A DNA stretch of 64,000 nt from contig BBDR01000022.1 of NCBI GenBank assembly GCA_001312405.1, positions 1-64,000 on the forward strand, written 5' to 3'. This document shows positions 49,748 to 61,601 of this stretch, in pieces (the first letter of the stretch is position 1; each line of letters starts with the position of its first letter). Under the pieces are notes generated by a model. It did not search any database. It was not told where the DNA came from and saw nothing but the letters and a program-made list of their open reading frames with translations. The translations under genes were made by a program, and so were the position numbers. The DNA comes from Clostridium sp. NkU-1. GTDB taxonomy: Bacteria; Bacillota_A; Clostridia; Lachnospirales; Lachnospiraceae.

Positions 49748-50738
49748 CATCCTTTCCGCCCTTATTGATGATCAGCTCACCCTCTTCTTCCAGACGCCTT
49801 ATGATACCGACAATCCTCTGCTGAGCCTCTTCCACATCTTTTAAGCGTACATTGACGGTAACTTCCATATCGGACTGGATGCTTTCCTTCATACGGGTTG
49901 ACATATTGGAGAAAATAACTGTTGTCATCTGCTCGTTTGCATTCTTAAGGGCATAAACCATGTCACGCATATCGCACTCTCTGATAAAGCGCTGGATGGA
50001 ACGATTGTCCATGGTAATGATATCCTCGAATACGAACATCTTCTTGCGGATGGTATCCGCCAGCTCCGCATCCTTTCTGCCCAGTTCGTCGAAGATAAGC
50101 TTTTCGTTGCTCCTGTCTATGTGGTTCATAACGTTTGCTATGTAATCAATACCTCCCACACTGGTGTAATCGGTAGTAAGGATGCCGGAGAACCGCTTCT
50201 TGATCTCATCTTCCACAATTTTAATTCCTTCAGGAGAAGCGCTTTCCATTCTGGCAATGGCCTCCACTACCTGCATGCGCTTTTCAGGGGCAAGCTCAGA
50301 AATGATCTGAGCCGCCATCTCCTCACTTGTATAAGAAAGAACCAGGGCAATGATCTGGGCTCTTTCATGCTGGAGGACGGAAAGCAGGTTCTTTACATCG
50401 CTTTTCCGGATAAACCCAAAGGATCTGGATTTCAGGGACTGGGTAACCTTTTGAAGCAGGCTGTTGGCCGTGCTTTCGCCGAAAGCTTTTTCCAGAACAG
50501 TTCTTGCATACTCCAAGCCTCCGTCAGTGACCACCTTTTGAGTCAGGCAGGTCTTATAAAATTCATCCAAAGTAGCTTCCGTCTGCTCTGCTTCCACATG
50601 TCCAAGCTTTGCCACTTCAAGAGTTAATTTCTCAATTTCATCTTCGGTTAAGTATTTGTACACTTTAGAAGCCTTATCCACTCCCAGTGAAACAACTACT
50701 GTTGCCGCTTTTTGTTCAGGCGTCAGATTAATTGTCAT
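49734..50738 (-). CDS. fliG: Flagellar motor switch protein FliG
   Basis: 334 residues, intact. N-terminal domain LTPEQKAATVVVSLGVDKAS, the middle EHPQ-like block LSVLQHERAQIIALVLSY, and the C-terminal torque domain VFEDIITMDNRSIQRFIREC with conserved charged residues. It joins the MS ring (FliF) to FliM and contacts MotA. ATG 50738 follows GGAGGCGG and overlaps the fliF stop. Confidence 0.96.
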   Translation of the reverse strand: MTINLTPEQKAATVVVSLGVDKASKVYKYLTEDEIEKLTLEVAKLGHVEAEQTEATLDEFYKTCLTQKVVTDGGLEYARTVLEKAFGESTANSLLQKVTQSLKSRSFGFIRKSDVKNLLSVLQHERAQIIALVLSYTSEEMAAQIISELAPEKRMQVVEAIARMESASPEGIKIVEDEIKKRFSGILTTDYTSVGGIDYIANVMNHIDRSNEKLIFDELGRKDAELADTIRKKMFVFEDIITMDNRSIQRFIRECDMRDMVYALKNANEQMTTVIFSNMSTRMKESIQSDMEVTVNVRLKDVEEAQQRIVGIIRRLEEEGELIINKGGKDDVIV

Positions 50739-52330
50739 TGTTACCGCCTCCATTCAACCATGTTTTCAGCAACTGAGCAGATATCTCTGGATTCTGCTCT
50801 GCAAAATCGCGGACGCTCTGGCGCAGCTCTGCTCCCCTGTCTTCTTCAGGTTCCAGAATTGCCTGTTCTTTTTCAATTGCCTCCGACAGTTCCCCCATAA
50901 CCGGCAGTTCCGGAACATCTTCCTGGCTTATCTCTGTGCCTTCCATTAGAGCATTCTTTTTCCTTCTGTGCCTTACTGCCAAAACTATAATCAGAATAAG
51001 GAGAAGTACTCCTGCCAGAGCCGCAATCAGAATCCACTGATTGATCAAAATGCCGCTGGTATTTGCTTCCGCAGGAATATCAGGTGCCTGGGGTACTTCC
51101 ACGGTATAGAAGGGTGCTGCCACGGCTGTTATTTTTTCCGCACGCTCTCCCTGAGGGATTCCTGCCGCATTTCCGGCTAAATCCCTTATGTCGTCAATGG
51201 ACATGCTGCCGAATCCGGTTCCGTTTACCACTACGGAAACAGTGAGATTTTCCAAAGTTCCCGGATTGACCTGGCCCTGTTCTTTTATCTGATTCAAAAG
51301 ATATTTTCTGGTCAGGCTGCTGGAACCATATGCGTTCTCCGCATCTGTCCCTCCTGCATTGTACTGAGGAATATCTGCATTGGCTTCTGAGCCGGCCACA
51401 CCGGAAGCATTCTGTCCGCTTCCGGAATATTCCTTGAATATGGATTCTTCGGAGGTAAGACCCGTTTTATCTTTTTCATCGATCTTTTCGGGGGTATTGT
51501 AAACAATGCTCTCCCGAATCAGTTTTTCCATATTGACCGTGCCTTTTACGGACACACGAACATTGCCGTTTCCGTATACAGGTCCAAGGACATTCAAGAC
51601 CTTTGCAGAAATCTGATCTTCGATCATCCTGGTGATCTCTTCTCCTGCCTTACCGTTATTAATGTCCTCATCATCGGAACCGGTGGAAACTTCCCGTCCA
51701 TTTCCGTCAAATACAGAGACATTCTCAATGACCAATCCAGGTATGCTTCTGGATATAAGAAGCTGGATAGACTTTGCCTGCTCCTCCGTGGGAGATCCTC
51801 CATCCTTCATAACCACAACAGCCTGGGCACTGGACTCCTGTGCCGTGTCATCAGACAGTGCATATTTGGAGGGTTCTCCCAAAGCTATGGTTACATATGC
51901 CTCCTGTACGCCATCAAACACTTTAATAGTAGAACCGATTCTGGTTTCCAGATCATAAAGCTCAAACCTCCGCCGGTCTGAATCCGTAGTCATTAAGTTT
52001 ACATTATTTTTGAATACATCATATGTAAAACCGCTTTTGGGATATCCTTCCGAAACCAGCTTTGCTCTGGTGGTGTCCAGCTGGGGCGTGGGCACCAGAA
52101 TGTCACCGTTATGATACTGATAATCGATTCCGTCTTCCTGTAATTTTCCAATGATCTGTTTGGCTTCTTCGCTGCTGACACTTGGAAACATCACCTCGTA
52201 AGGCTTCTCCCGCATGGACAGCGCGATCACAATTGCGCCCGCCACAACCGCCACGCCGACAGCGCCGATGATTATGGCTTTTTTTTACTTTATCATTCAG
52301 TTTTCCTAAAAGTTCCTTTATCTTTTCCAT
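50728..52330 (-). CDS. fliF: MS-ring protein FliF
   Basis: About 534 residues. First membrane helix IIIGAVGVAVVAGAIVIAL (recovered after correcting the T/A run near 52279), periplasmic ring domains (YEVMFPSVSSEEAKQIIGKL; PGLVIENVSVFDGNGREV), second helix WILIAALAGVLLLILIIVL near 420, and a C-terminal FliG-binding tail (LLKTWLNGGG). It is the assembly platform for the motor and export gate. Confidence 0.94.
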
Positions 52331-52355
52331 CGCATCCGTCCGCCCTGTTATCTAC

Positions 52356-52665
52356 TTAAACGCTGATTCTTATAATCTCATTGTAGGCTTCCAGCGCCTT
52401 ATTCCGAAGAGATGATAAAAGTTCTACAGATAACTGGGCTTTTGCTGCTGCCGCCGGTACGGTATGCGCATCGTCAATCTGGCCTGTTGACAGCAGGTAT
52501 TCCTGTGTCGTCAAATCTTCATCCGTGGTTCTTACGTTCTGAATAGCTTCTTTAAATATATCACGAAACACCGAACCTCCATCCTGTCCGGTTGTCACTT
52601 TCTTTTCGATTCCTATATTCCCGATGGACTCCATTGATCATAGGTCTTATAAACATCTGCTCCAT
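52356..52665 (-). CDS. fliE: Rod adaptor FliE
   Basis: About 100 residues. Conserved C-terminus AKAQLSVELLSSLRNKALEAYNEIIR appears here as consecutive short blocks such as LSVELLSSLRNKALEAYNEI. A good ribosome binding site (GGGAGG) precedes ATG 52665, which reads MEQMFIRPMI before an apparent one-base slip near 52637; the shorter in-frame start at 52634 has no such site. It links the MS ring to the rod. It directly follows flgB, with no flgC between. Confidence 0.85.
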
Positions 52666-52682
52666 CTCATATACCTCCCGTC

Positions 52683-53063
52683 TTAACCTTTAATAACAGT
52701 ACGAAGCCTGCTAATTTCACTATTCAATGCATTCAGCTGATACTGATATTGAAGATTCGTTCTTGCCAGCTCTACATTCTCTACATCCATGTTAACATTA
52801 TTCCCGTCCATTCTTGCTGATTCATCCTTTGTTTCATGGATATAATGTCTGGAACTGCTTATGGCCTTCCCGATGTCTCTTGACGTACCCTCTTTTCCTG
52901 CCAGCAAACGTTTTCGGAATTCGTCCTCAAACGTTACATAACGAGCCTTATAGCCCGGAGTTTCTCCGTTAGCAATATTATTCAACGTTACCTGCTGCTT
53001 TGACCACAGATAATCCAAAGTTTTCTCAGCCATTGAAATGCTATTCCCAAATATACCGTTCAT
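52683..53063 (-). CDS. flgB: Proximal rod protein FlgB
   Basis: 126 residues from ATG 53063, preceded by GAGGAAC. Rod signature LDYLWSKQQVTLNNIANGET with PGYKARYVTFED, and a C-terminal helix ELARTNLQYQYQLNALNSEI. First gene of the 31-gene flagellar operon, about 135 bases downstream of a consensus promoter. Confidence 0.93.
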   Translation of the reverse strand: MNGIFGNSISMAEKTLDYLWSKQQVTLNNIANGETPGYKARYVTFEDEFRKRLLAGKEGTSRDIGKAISSSRHYIHETKDESARMDGNNVNMDVENVELARTNLQYQYQLNALNSEISRLRTVIKG

Positions 53064-53197
53064 CCGATTGTTCCTCACTTTCATTCCCTTTGGATCTCTG
53101 GGAATTGTCTTTCGTCACAAAAAAATTACCTATTTTCAGTTAAATTTCGACAGGTTTTTTTTGTTTTTCCCTCTTTTTCTGTAATTTTTCTTACTAT

Positions 53198-53226
53198 ATT
53201 CTACATTTAATTACAGATTTTGTCAA
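53198..53226 (-). promoter_or_regulatory. Consensus sigma-A promoter of the flagellar operon
   Basis: Minus strand: TTGACA (53221-53226), 17-base spacer, TAGAAT (53198-53203). No sigma-28-like element is seen here. The strength of the match suggests largely constitutive early transcription, with control by repressors, leader structure or attenuation. Confidence 0.85.
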
Positions 53227-53275
53227 GAAAGTTGTCAGGAAAATTTCTGTGAATCTTAAGAAAGTGTTATAGATG

Positions 53276-53340
53276 AAAAAAATCCTGATTTTGGCTAAGT
53301 GCATTCTGTTACCAGAACAGAACGTTCAGCCAAAACCAGG
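53276..53340 (-). terminator. Terminator ending the glycan operon
   Basis: Minus strand: CCTGGTTTTGGCT (53328-53340) pairs with AGCCAAAATCAGG (53284-53296) with one mismatch. An inner TTCTGTT/AACAGAA stem follows, and a run of seven T lies at 53276-53282. It insulates the flgB promoter from the glycan genes. Confidence 0.8.
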
Positions 53341-53349
53341 GTATCAAAT

Positions 53350-55590
53350 TTACAGCAAAGATCTTTCTATCATACTCTTTATTTTTGTAGAGCTTGTTCC
53401 CTCTGTATATGGGAAAAATACCAGGTCAGCACCTTGTTTTTCCAAAAAAAGTCTTCTCTCCTAACCAGTCGGGATTATCAATGTAATCGCTTCCTGAAAA
53501 CTGGCAGTCGAAGTGATACATTTTATAAGCATTTCTTGTTCCGCTATAGTGATACGGAATCTCGACTGCTTTATCTACATACCTGCAGGAACGGACTATC
53601 TCTAATCTTTCTTGAAACGGAATATATGGATATGCTTTTTTATAGTCCATGACACCTTCATCTGTCACTACGCCCACAATCAAATAATCACACTGCTCTT
53701 TTGCCTTTTTGAACATATTCAGATGCCCTATATGAAATAAATCGAATACTCCTGCAATATATCCGGTATGGTACTTTTTGGGCAATGAATCCATATCTTT
53801 AACAGCAGCCGGTAACACTTCCTGTTTTCTTGGATATTCTGTATTTGAATCATATATACAATAATCTTCCACCCCCATTTGCTGCAGTTGATGCACAATA
53901 GCGATATAATTCTTAATGCATATAATAATCCTGCTTTCCTCTTTCGGTATTTCCTCAATGATATGGGGTGATAAAATCTCTATCCCTTCCAGTTTGCTTC
54001 CCCACTTGGATCGGTCATTGTCAATGATAGCATAAATTTCATATTGGTTTTTAAATTGTGCAAGAAAACTTTTTGTAAAATTTCCTGAACCAAATAAAAT
54101 CAGCTTCTTCTTTTCTGCATCTCGGAATATATCTACAAAAATCTTTTGATACTCTGGGGCAGAATAATTGATTCTCTGTCTGTTGGTATGTACTACATCC
54201 TTATTTCTCTGGAATTTTTCATTAAAGCTTCTTAATTCTCTTTGATTTCTCAGCTTTGCCAGAAACTCCCAGGACATACGATGCCATAATGCCATTTTTT
54301 CTTCCAGGCCATATTTATTAAAAAAAGTATTTTATTGGAATAATTGACTCCATCTCCAAATCACCAGCATAAACTGTTTCAATCATCCTGAGAATAATAA
54401 CGTTGGCCGGATAATTTTCTTCATAGAATTCCTGATCATAAAAGACATATTTCCCGTTATTATAAAAGCAATTAATAGGAATCAGATCTATATATCCTCT
54501 TCGTAATAAAATCCCCAGCTCTTTCTTAGACTCTTCCGCCTCTACATGCTCTGAAGACTGCAAAATGAACTCCCGAAACTTTTCTATTTCTTCTTTAAAT
54601 GACTCCGGATTTTCTCTCACCAACCTGCGCAGGTGGGATACTGCTGTTTCACTTTCTACATAAGGCATATGATAGGAATTATGATGGTATTCTCCTGCCA
54701 AGACATTCAGCCCATGATTCCTCAAATCTATCTCGTTTTCTTTGAGTTCTTGCAGCTTATGATCTCCTTCTTCATACAATGCCCGCTTTTCTACCGTATG
54801 ATTATTCCTGATAATCGTTGCCATGGCATTTTCCCTGCCCCGATCCATGGAAACAGTCACATGATCTACATTTTCAAATGTATTGTCTTTCGAGCATTCT
54901 ATTAAAAAAAGAATTAGCCATCGCATGAAACATTCCATTCTTAATGATACTCTTATATAGATACTCCTCTTCAAGGAATACAGAATCAGGGTAGTGATAC
55001 ATGGGAAAAAGCCTGATATCTAATTCTTCCACAGGAAGATAGTCTTCTGAATAAATTAGCTGAGGCATATCCAAGTTTGGCAAAACTGAATAAAACTTCC
55101 TATTCGGCCACCCCGATAAATCCAATATATTGCATATTTCTTCTTTTGAATAATTCCGACCCTTAAGATTATTACTATCCTCTTTCAAAAGAGTGCGGTA
55201 ATTCTCAATTCCATCAAAGCTCCTATTAGTAAAGGGGTCTCTATCACCACAAAAATAACGTAATCCCAAACGGTTATCCATGCCAAGTAACAGCCTTCCT
55301 TTACTTTTCAGCAAACCTCTCCATGAGGAAAGAGCCTGAATGGGATTGGTAAGACGCTCTACCATACCAATCGCGACAATATAATCAAAAGCTTCCCTAT
55401 ATTGGTTTAAAAATTCTTTATTTAAAGCGGCAGTTCTATCTATGCAGATGACCTTCTTGCATTTTTCTTGCAAAAGCTCTTTGATACTGCTTTCCCTATC
55501 CTCAATACAAAGAACCTCTCCTTCCACACAAAAATCATACCAGTTAAGCAATCCTTTGGGCATATCCCAAATTATTTTATCTACCTCCAT
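53350..55590 (-). CDS. Methyltransferase - Rossmann - cytidylyltransferase fusion protein
   Basis: About 747 residues once three run errors (54905, 54321, 53437) are fixed. Residues 1-190: class I SAM-dependent methyltransferase ([30 protein letters not shown]). 230-430: unassigned region with FYDQEF. About 495-590: a Rossmann-like module ([27 protein letters not shown]). 609-746: TagD-type cytidylyltransferase with [14 protein letters not shown] and the closing [10 protein letters not shown]. It probably makes a CDP-activated, possibly methylated, substituent. ATG 55590 follows GGAGG and lies 25 bases after the glycerophosphotransferase gene. Confidence 0.75.
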
Positions 55591-55614
55591 AGATGCCTCC
55601 ATAAAATTCACTGA

Positions 55615-58157
55615 TTATTCTTTATTTTCCAGGACATTCATCATATATTCATGTACTTTGATTCCACAAGTTCCATCAAGATTAGCTGCCAGAGTGGATA
55701 ATTCCTCTATTTGTCTTCCTCTAACCGCCTCTAATTTATTATTAATCAAATCCTCCACAAATCCCTCAAATGAGAATATCTTGCTTTCTCTTCGGAAAAA
55801 TCCACACCTTTTATCCATCTTTTCAAAGCCATCCTCACCTTCTGTCAGTTTAGCGAAGTCCTTTTCGCCAAGGGTAGGATAGTGCATCTCATATGTTTCA
55901 TTCTCCACATGAATCAATGCTGTGGCATCATCATAATGCCTCTGGACTATGATAACATTCTGATCTATCTTTGCACCAAATTCGCAGGATAAGAAAAATT
56001 CAGGCTTATAGCCATTGGCATTTTCCTCTGCCTTCTTCCAGAAATCTTCTAGCAACAGAGTTGACTTTCCTGTTTTCTTGTCCAATTTTACCATGCAGTT
56101 GGAAAACCCAGGTACAGTCACCATCCATTTTCCCATATCTATCAGTGATATGTGAGCCAGATTCCTGCTCGGTGATGTGCAAGGCCAAGACCGGAAGCCC
56201 TCCGGCATGGGGAACGTCTTGATTTTCCCTGAACGCCTGTCCCATCTAACAATATTACCGCAATTCACCTCAGTTAGCCATAAGTAACGTTCCTCCGCTA
56301 CGATTCCTGAGTATCCACTTTCTACGCTTCCTACAGAACAAAGTGTATACGTTCCATCCTCCATATTAAAACGTAAGATACGATTAGTATAGGTAGCGGT
56401 AAGCCACATATCTTTGCCGCTTATTGCATACCCCCAAATCACTCCCTGTTTAGCAGCTTCTTCTTGGCCCACCTCCTCCCATAGTTCTTGTATGCATTCC
56501 GTATGATAGTTCCATTCACCTGTTTCTGTGTTAAACTCTGCGATGTGATCATCTACGAAAGGCAGATAAAATATTCGATTGCCATAGGATATAATCCGAC
56601 CTCGGAATGCACTCTCATCCATATCCCCTTCCCCTATCAACTTTATCTCTTTAGAATCTATATCATATACTGCAGGACGCCTAGCAATATAGGGTGAAAG
56701 AAAAAGCTTTTTCCCGTTTTCGCAAGAAAAGGATATGCACCATACCATTTAGGTTGTTTTTTTACACGCCCTACATAGTGCACTGACTTTATATCGTTTT
56801 CCATATAGAAGAGAGCATTATAACGGTTAGTGGTAAACCATATCTTATCTTCCTGCCTTACCATATCCGTAATGTGAACTTTTCTTTTTTCTGTATCCGA
56901 AGAAGCATTTGTAATGTAATTGTTTAATATAAAAATCGGTTTCCCTACCGCTCCAAATAAATAGATTACCGATGTGCCTCCTCGCCTATATAAGCATCGG
57001 ATATGGCGACTGCCCTTGAGATATCTGATGTTTCGTCTAATACACCGATCTTGTTTTCGATAAAATATTCTTTAAGGCTATGATACTCAGCCATCAAGTG
57101 AGGCCTCATAGATCTGATCGTTGCAGTCAAAAGAGGATGAGGTCTCCATATAAGCGCCACCTGACTCTGGCAGCTTATTACTTCACAAAGCCTCTTGATT
57201 TTTTTGAGATAAACGCTTCCCTCTTGCAAAAAGCATCCGATGCTGGTATTAAGCATCAATATTTTTTTTCCCATTCAATAAAGGCTTCCATGCATCTGGA
57301 ATAAGTATATCTTCCCTGCAGAGCCTAATCACTCGGTCCAGCTTAGGGGACCCAAAAGGTAAGATTTTATCATAATAATACATGCCCAAACAAGAATGCT
57401 TGCTATATTCTGACTGCGCCACCATGTAGTCCATATGTCGGTAGACAGGAAATGACAGATGCTCTTTAGGAACAAGTCCACTAGTAATATAGTAAGGTAC
57501 ATATATTAATTTTCTAACATACCTTTTCAATTCCCCTGAATAAAACTTTGGCTCTATCCTTGTGACCAAATTACAGTCATCATATGGATTATGAACATAA
57601 GCTATATCAGGACAAATCTGCTCCAAGGAATAGTCTTGGTAATGGACAATTGGAATTTTCTCTGAAAATTGATCCCCATCATAGTGATATACCCATCTGT
57701 TAGTTTGTGAATCAAACTCGTAATATGGTATAGGCATCACATAACATTCGCACCGATCATCCTCTCTGCAGGCTTGCCAGATGCTCTCCAGGCTATCCCA
57801 CATAGAAGCCTTATAAGGCATAAAGACCACATGATAAGTGGAAGGAATCTCCGCCAGAAGAACCTTGATCTTATCTGTGAGTTTATCTAATATCAATGTT
57901 TTCTTCTTGCAAATGATTTCTTCCTGCAATTCTGATACATAAAAGGCTTCCTCACAGTATTCTTCAAGAAGAGAGACAATTAGCTCATAATCTGATGAAT
58001 CCCTTTCCAAAGCTTCACCTATTGCAACAGCGGCATCTTGACAATCCGCAAGCATCTGAATTACTTGTTCTCTGTTCATCATTGTGGTTATCGAACATTG
58101 TGATTGCTCCATAGAATCTAGCAAATCCATGAGCTGCTTTTTAATAAATGTACGCAT
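55615..58157 (-). CDS. CDP-glycerol glycerophosphotransferase-like enzyme fused to a beta-propeller
   Basis: About 848 residues after fixing indels near 57264, 56978 and 56715. The first 90 residues are helical. About 90-420 resembles the TagB/TagF family (VVFMPYKASMWDSLE, ILMLNTSIGCFL, WRPHPLL, AYIGEEGTSVIYLFGAVGKP). About 426-780 is a propeller of 45-50-residue blades (KIWFTTNRYNALF, DMWLTATYTNRILRF, YLWLTEVNCGNIVRWD). It likely transfers a phospho-polyol or phospho-amino acid group from a CDP donor to a surface glycan; the propeller may bind the acceptor. Start follows GGGAGTAG. Confidence 0.75.
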
Positions 58158-58705
58158 AATTCTCTACTCCCTTTTTGTATTTCTATACCTATCTTACTAG
58201 ATCTTGTAAAATATATTTCCATATTCATATTCACGTTAATACTGCCTATGAACAGTAACTGTAACCAGTACATACTTATTATCCTGAACCTCTATTTCAG
58301 AAAATGCAAATACATTTTTCTTCAATCCATCTAGGCGTCTTTATGTTAAAATCTACTTTTCCAGTCTTTCGGCATAATCGGCAAACTATATTCTTAAAAT
58401 GTATTTTCCATAAGCTCTGTTTTTTTAAACAGGTTGGATCTCTTTCATCTTTTGTTGATTTAAACCATTAATAATTCCTATTCCTTCCTATGGATTTTTG
58501 AAATCTGACAATGACATAACTAGATGATCCTAGAGTTTTCCAATTTTCTCTCCTTTTAAATTATCAAAAGAAAATCAACTCTCTTCGCATATATCTACCA
58601 CACTACAATTTTATAAAGCGTGATATTATCTACAGAGACTTCGCTACCTTTGTTTTTTTCTTCGATCATATATCCTTAAACCATTAAACCCGAACATACA
58701 CTTAT
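58158..58705. other. Gene-free AT-rich gap inside the glycan locus
   Basis: No reading frame above 40 codons stands out. A weak minus-strand sigma-A-like pair, TTAACG with TATATT 18 bases downstream, lies about 50-80 bases upstream of the glycerophosphotransferase start. A short CTGTTT/AAACAG hairpin lies near 58416-58432. This suggests that the two right-most halves of the locus are separate transcripts. Confidence 0.4.
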
Positions 58706-60003
58706 TCATACACTGTATAAGTTATCATTATAAAACACATTTTCTTTTAACCCTCTTGCTTGAAGTATTTCAATGACTTCTTCTGCATTAACAGGATTTA
58801 ATGCCAATACAATACCAACATTACTCAGTGATTCTTCTATATCTTTCAGCTTATAAACCGGATGTCCTAAAATCTTACTATCATTGTCACTTAAATCCGT
58901 TACACAATAACCATTATATGGTATGTTTTCCTCAGTAAAATGTTTTCCATACCTTAAGGCCTTCTTACCTGCTCCATATATGATAATTTCCGGATACCTC
59001 TTTAAAAATTTTTTCAAATACATTCTGCTTTTTTAAAGTATTAAGATATCTCAAAACTTTTCTCACATATCTAGTTGCAAAAGCAGGCATTGAGGCAATC
59101 ATATACAGCTTTATATTAGGTATATCACAAACTTCTTTCCAAACGCATCGATACTTCTTATAAATACTCATATTAAAATATCCATCTTCCCTTAATTTCA
59201 ATAAATTCAAGGTTTTGAATAAAGTATATTTTCCGTGGTTAACTATAGCTTCCTTTTTATCCTTATAACACCCCGGAAGGGCTTTTATCGTCTGAACCCA
59301 TCCATGACACATTACATAAAACATTTCATCATACCAGCCGGATTTTTCTTTAAGAGCTGATATTTCAAAAAAAAGAAGGATTCAAACTTAAATGCAATGC
59401 TTTAAAGCATTCTTTTGAAGCCAACTTATTAAAGTAAAAACTTACATGTGAAAAGTTAATAAATTCTTTTGAACTATACCTCAACTCATAATCGTTCCAA
59501 TCCACATCACTTAACATAGTTTTAACATTAAGAATAACCGCTCCAAAAAGGGTAAGATGCCATGCGCAATCTCTGAAATAATCATTATGATCGTCATACA
59601 CTCTTCTTCCAAGTTTCCCCGCATCATTTGCGTTGACTTCAATCATATCGTATTCAAATGTTATATTTTGTAAAACATAAGAAAGTGCCCTTTTACTAAA
59701 TCTCAATGAATCTCCGCAAACCCAGATAAAATCATATGGCTTTCTAAAACCCTGTTGCTGAAAAATTTTAAAAACTTTTATATTAGCATGTAAACATGAT
59801 GGAACACGAATATAATACAAATCATTCAATCGATCCTGCCATAGTCTAACCACATCTTTAGTTTCATCATTACTACTTGAGTCATAAATGTAAATATCTA
59901 TCCCAAAACTCACATAGTCCACTAAACATCTGTCTAAAAATTCTTTTATAATTTGGCTGCGATTATAGGTTGGTATACAGACTGCAATTTTTATTTCTTC
60001 CAT
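58706..60003 (-). CDS. GT2 glycosyltransferase with C-terminal Rossmann module
   Basis: About 432 residues; two run errors (near 59372 and 59028) split it. 1-250: GT-A fold, starting KIAVCIPTYNRSQIIKEFLD, with a YIYDSSSNDET segment and acidic VCGDSLRF. Last 100 residues: a nucleotide-binding-like module (IIIYGAGKKALRYGKHF, GHPVYKLKDIEE). It probably adds a sugar to a surface or flagellin glycan. The ATG follows AAGGAGTAAG. Its low GC compared with the flagellar genes hints at a separate origin. Confidence 0.75.
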
Positions 60004-60066
60004 AAATTCTTACTCCTTATCCTCGCCATATAAGTTTATTTCCTTAGAACCAGGAAATTGAAAGTT

Positions 60067-61475
60067 TTAAATAGTATGAGAAATAATTTCTATATGTTCA
60101 TAATTATTACCATTCATTACAATAGCTGCACGCAGTCCCCCTGTATTTGTACCTATAAGCGAATCACATCTTGAAAGTAGTTCTAAAACAGTTAAATATT
60201 CTAATCCTTTTAAATATGTATCATTTTCTCTTTCAAAATGTATTGAATATAACCAACGTCTTTCATGCTTTGAATATCTTTTTTTGATTCGTAAAGAAAA
60301 CCTTTTCTGCAAAATAATTCTTAAATTCTACTGTCGCCTCTTCTACTTCTGTCGCAAGAAAAATATATTCATATCCTATCTTTTCTAAATAACCTTCTAT
60401 ATATTTTATATAAGCATTGATTGCCATTGGCAATGTATGGCCAAAAGCCATGTTATAATCAGTTCCACGATAAATAACTCCCAGTACTTTACTTGTTTTT
60501 GGAAACAAGCTTACATATACACTATCAATATAATTTTTTACATAAGTATTCAGGGCTATATCCTTATAATTCATATTACATTCTAAATGTCCAACAATAC
60601 CGGTTAATACTATATTTTGGCTTTGATAAACATCCTGTAATCTATATTCACTTACAGGCTCAAAAAAATCCTCCCATGCATTATGCTTTCCCAATAATTC
60701 TTCTTGTAGATATTGGTTTTCAGAGTTTTGCATATCCACCACCGGAATCATATCATGTTCCTTTGCATACGTAATTGACCCCAATACGCTCTCCAATATA
60801 TTTCCAAGTCCAAGTATTGGATCTAAGGCACCTATAACTAAAAATGTATTACCATTATTAATGTCTCCTCCTTTTATCCTTCTGTCACATACAAAGTAAT
60901 TTATCCAGTCCCCTACTCCAAATACTGCTTCTCGACTTATATGAACAGCAGAATAAATTCTTTCCTTAATACTACATTCATAGCTCTCAGTAGCTTCTTG
61001 ACTTAATAGCCTGGGTGGACAAATAAAAATAACATCAAACCCGTACTTTTCAATGTCGTCAATATCCTTTAAATAATTGATTTCTAAAAAGGTATTTTGG
61101 GCTTGATGTTTGACTAAATCATATTGCATTTTGTCACCCAAAAATAACACACTCGTATTATTCCAATACCCTGTTTCTATAAATAATCGAAAATAATCAT
61201 TGCGTGAAAGAACTTTTTCATCACTTCCAGAATTATTTATTATTTGTTTCCTTATCTCCTTTTCATAAGAGTTCATAATAACAATGTAGTCGTACTCAAA
61301 TTGATTCGTCTGATTATACGGAACTACACAATAACCATAAAAAGGGATTTCTTGTTTTTTCTCATTATTATCAATAAAACATTGTATTTCTGAAAAAAAA
61401 CTGCATCTGTTTATGATATCCCAACACATATTTCTGAGCACTCACACCAGTTCCCCAAATTAAAATTTTTAGCAT
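60067..61475 (-). CDS. Fucosyltransferase-like glycosyltransferase with N-terminal Rossmann module
   Basis: About 470 residues, in frame after fixing 61393 and 60290. The N-terminus (ILIWGTGVSAQKYVLGYHK, CFIDNNEKK, YDYIVIMNSYEKEIRKQI) is the same kind of Rossmann module seen in neighbouring enzymes. The C-terminal half carries VLGVIYRGTDYNMAFGHTLP, YIFLATEVEEA and SLIGTNTGGLRAAIV, patterns of the O-FucT/GT11-like GT-B folds. With capEFG beside it, UDP-FucNAc is a plausible donor, though this is inferred. The start at 61475 has no strong ribosome binding site. Confidence 0.65.
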
Positions 61476-61601
61476 CTGTCATTTAACCTCTTATTTATTA
61501 AAGTACCTAATAACATTTCCATTTTTTTATTACTCTTGTTCTTTCCATGTAACAGTTTATTGGTATCTTAATAATGCTTAGGAAATTCCATCTATCTTCT
61601 T

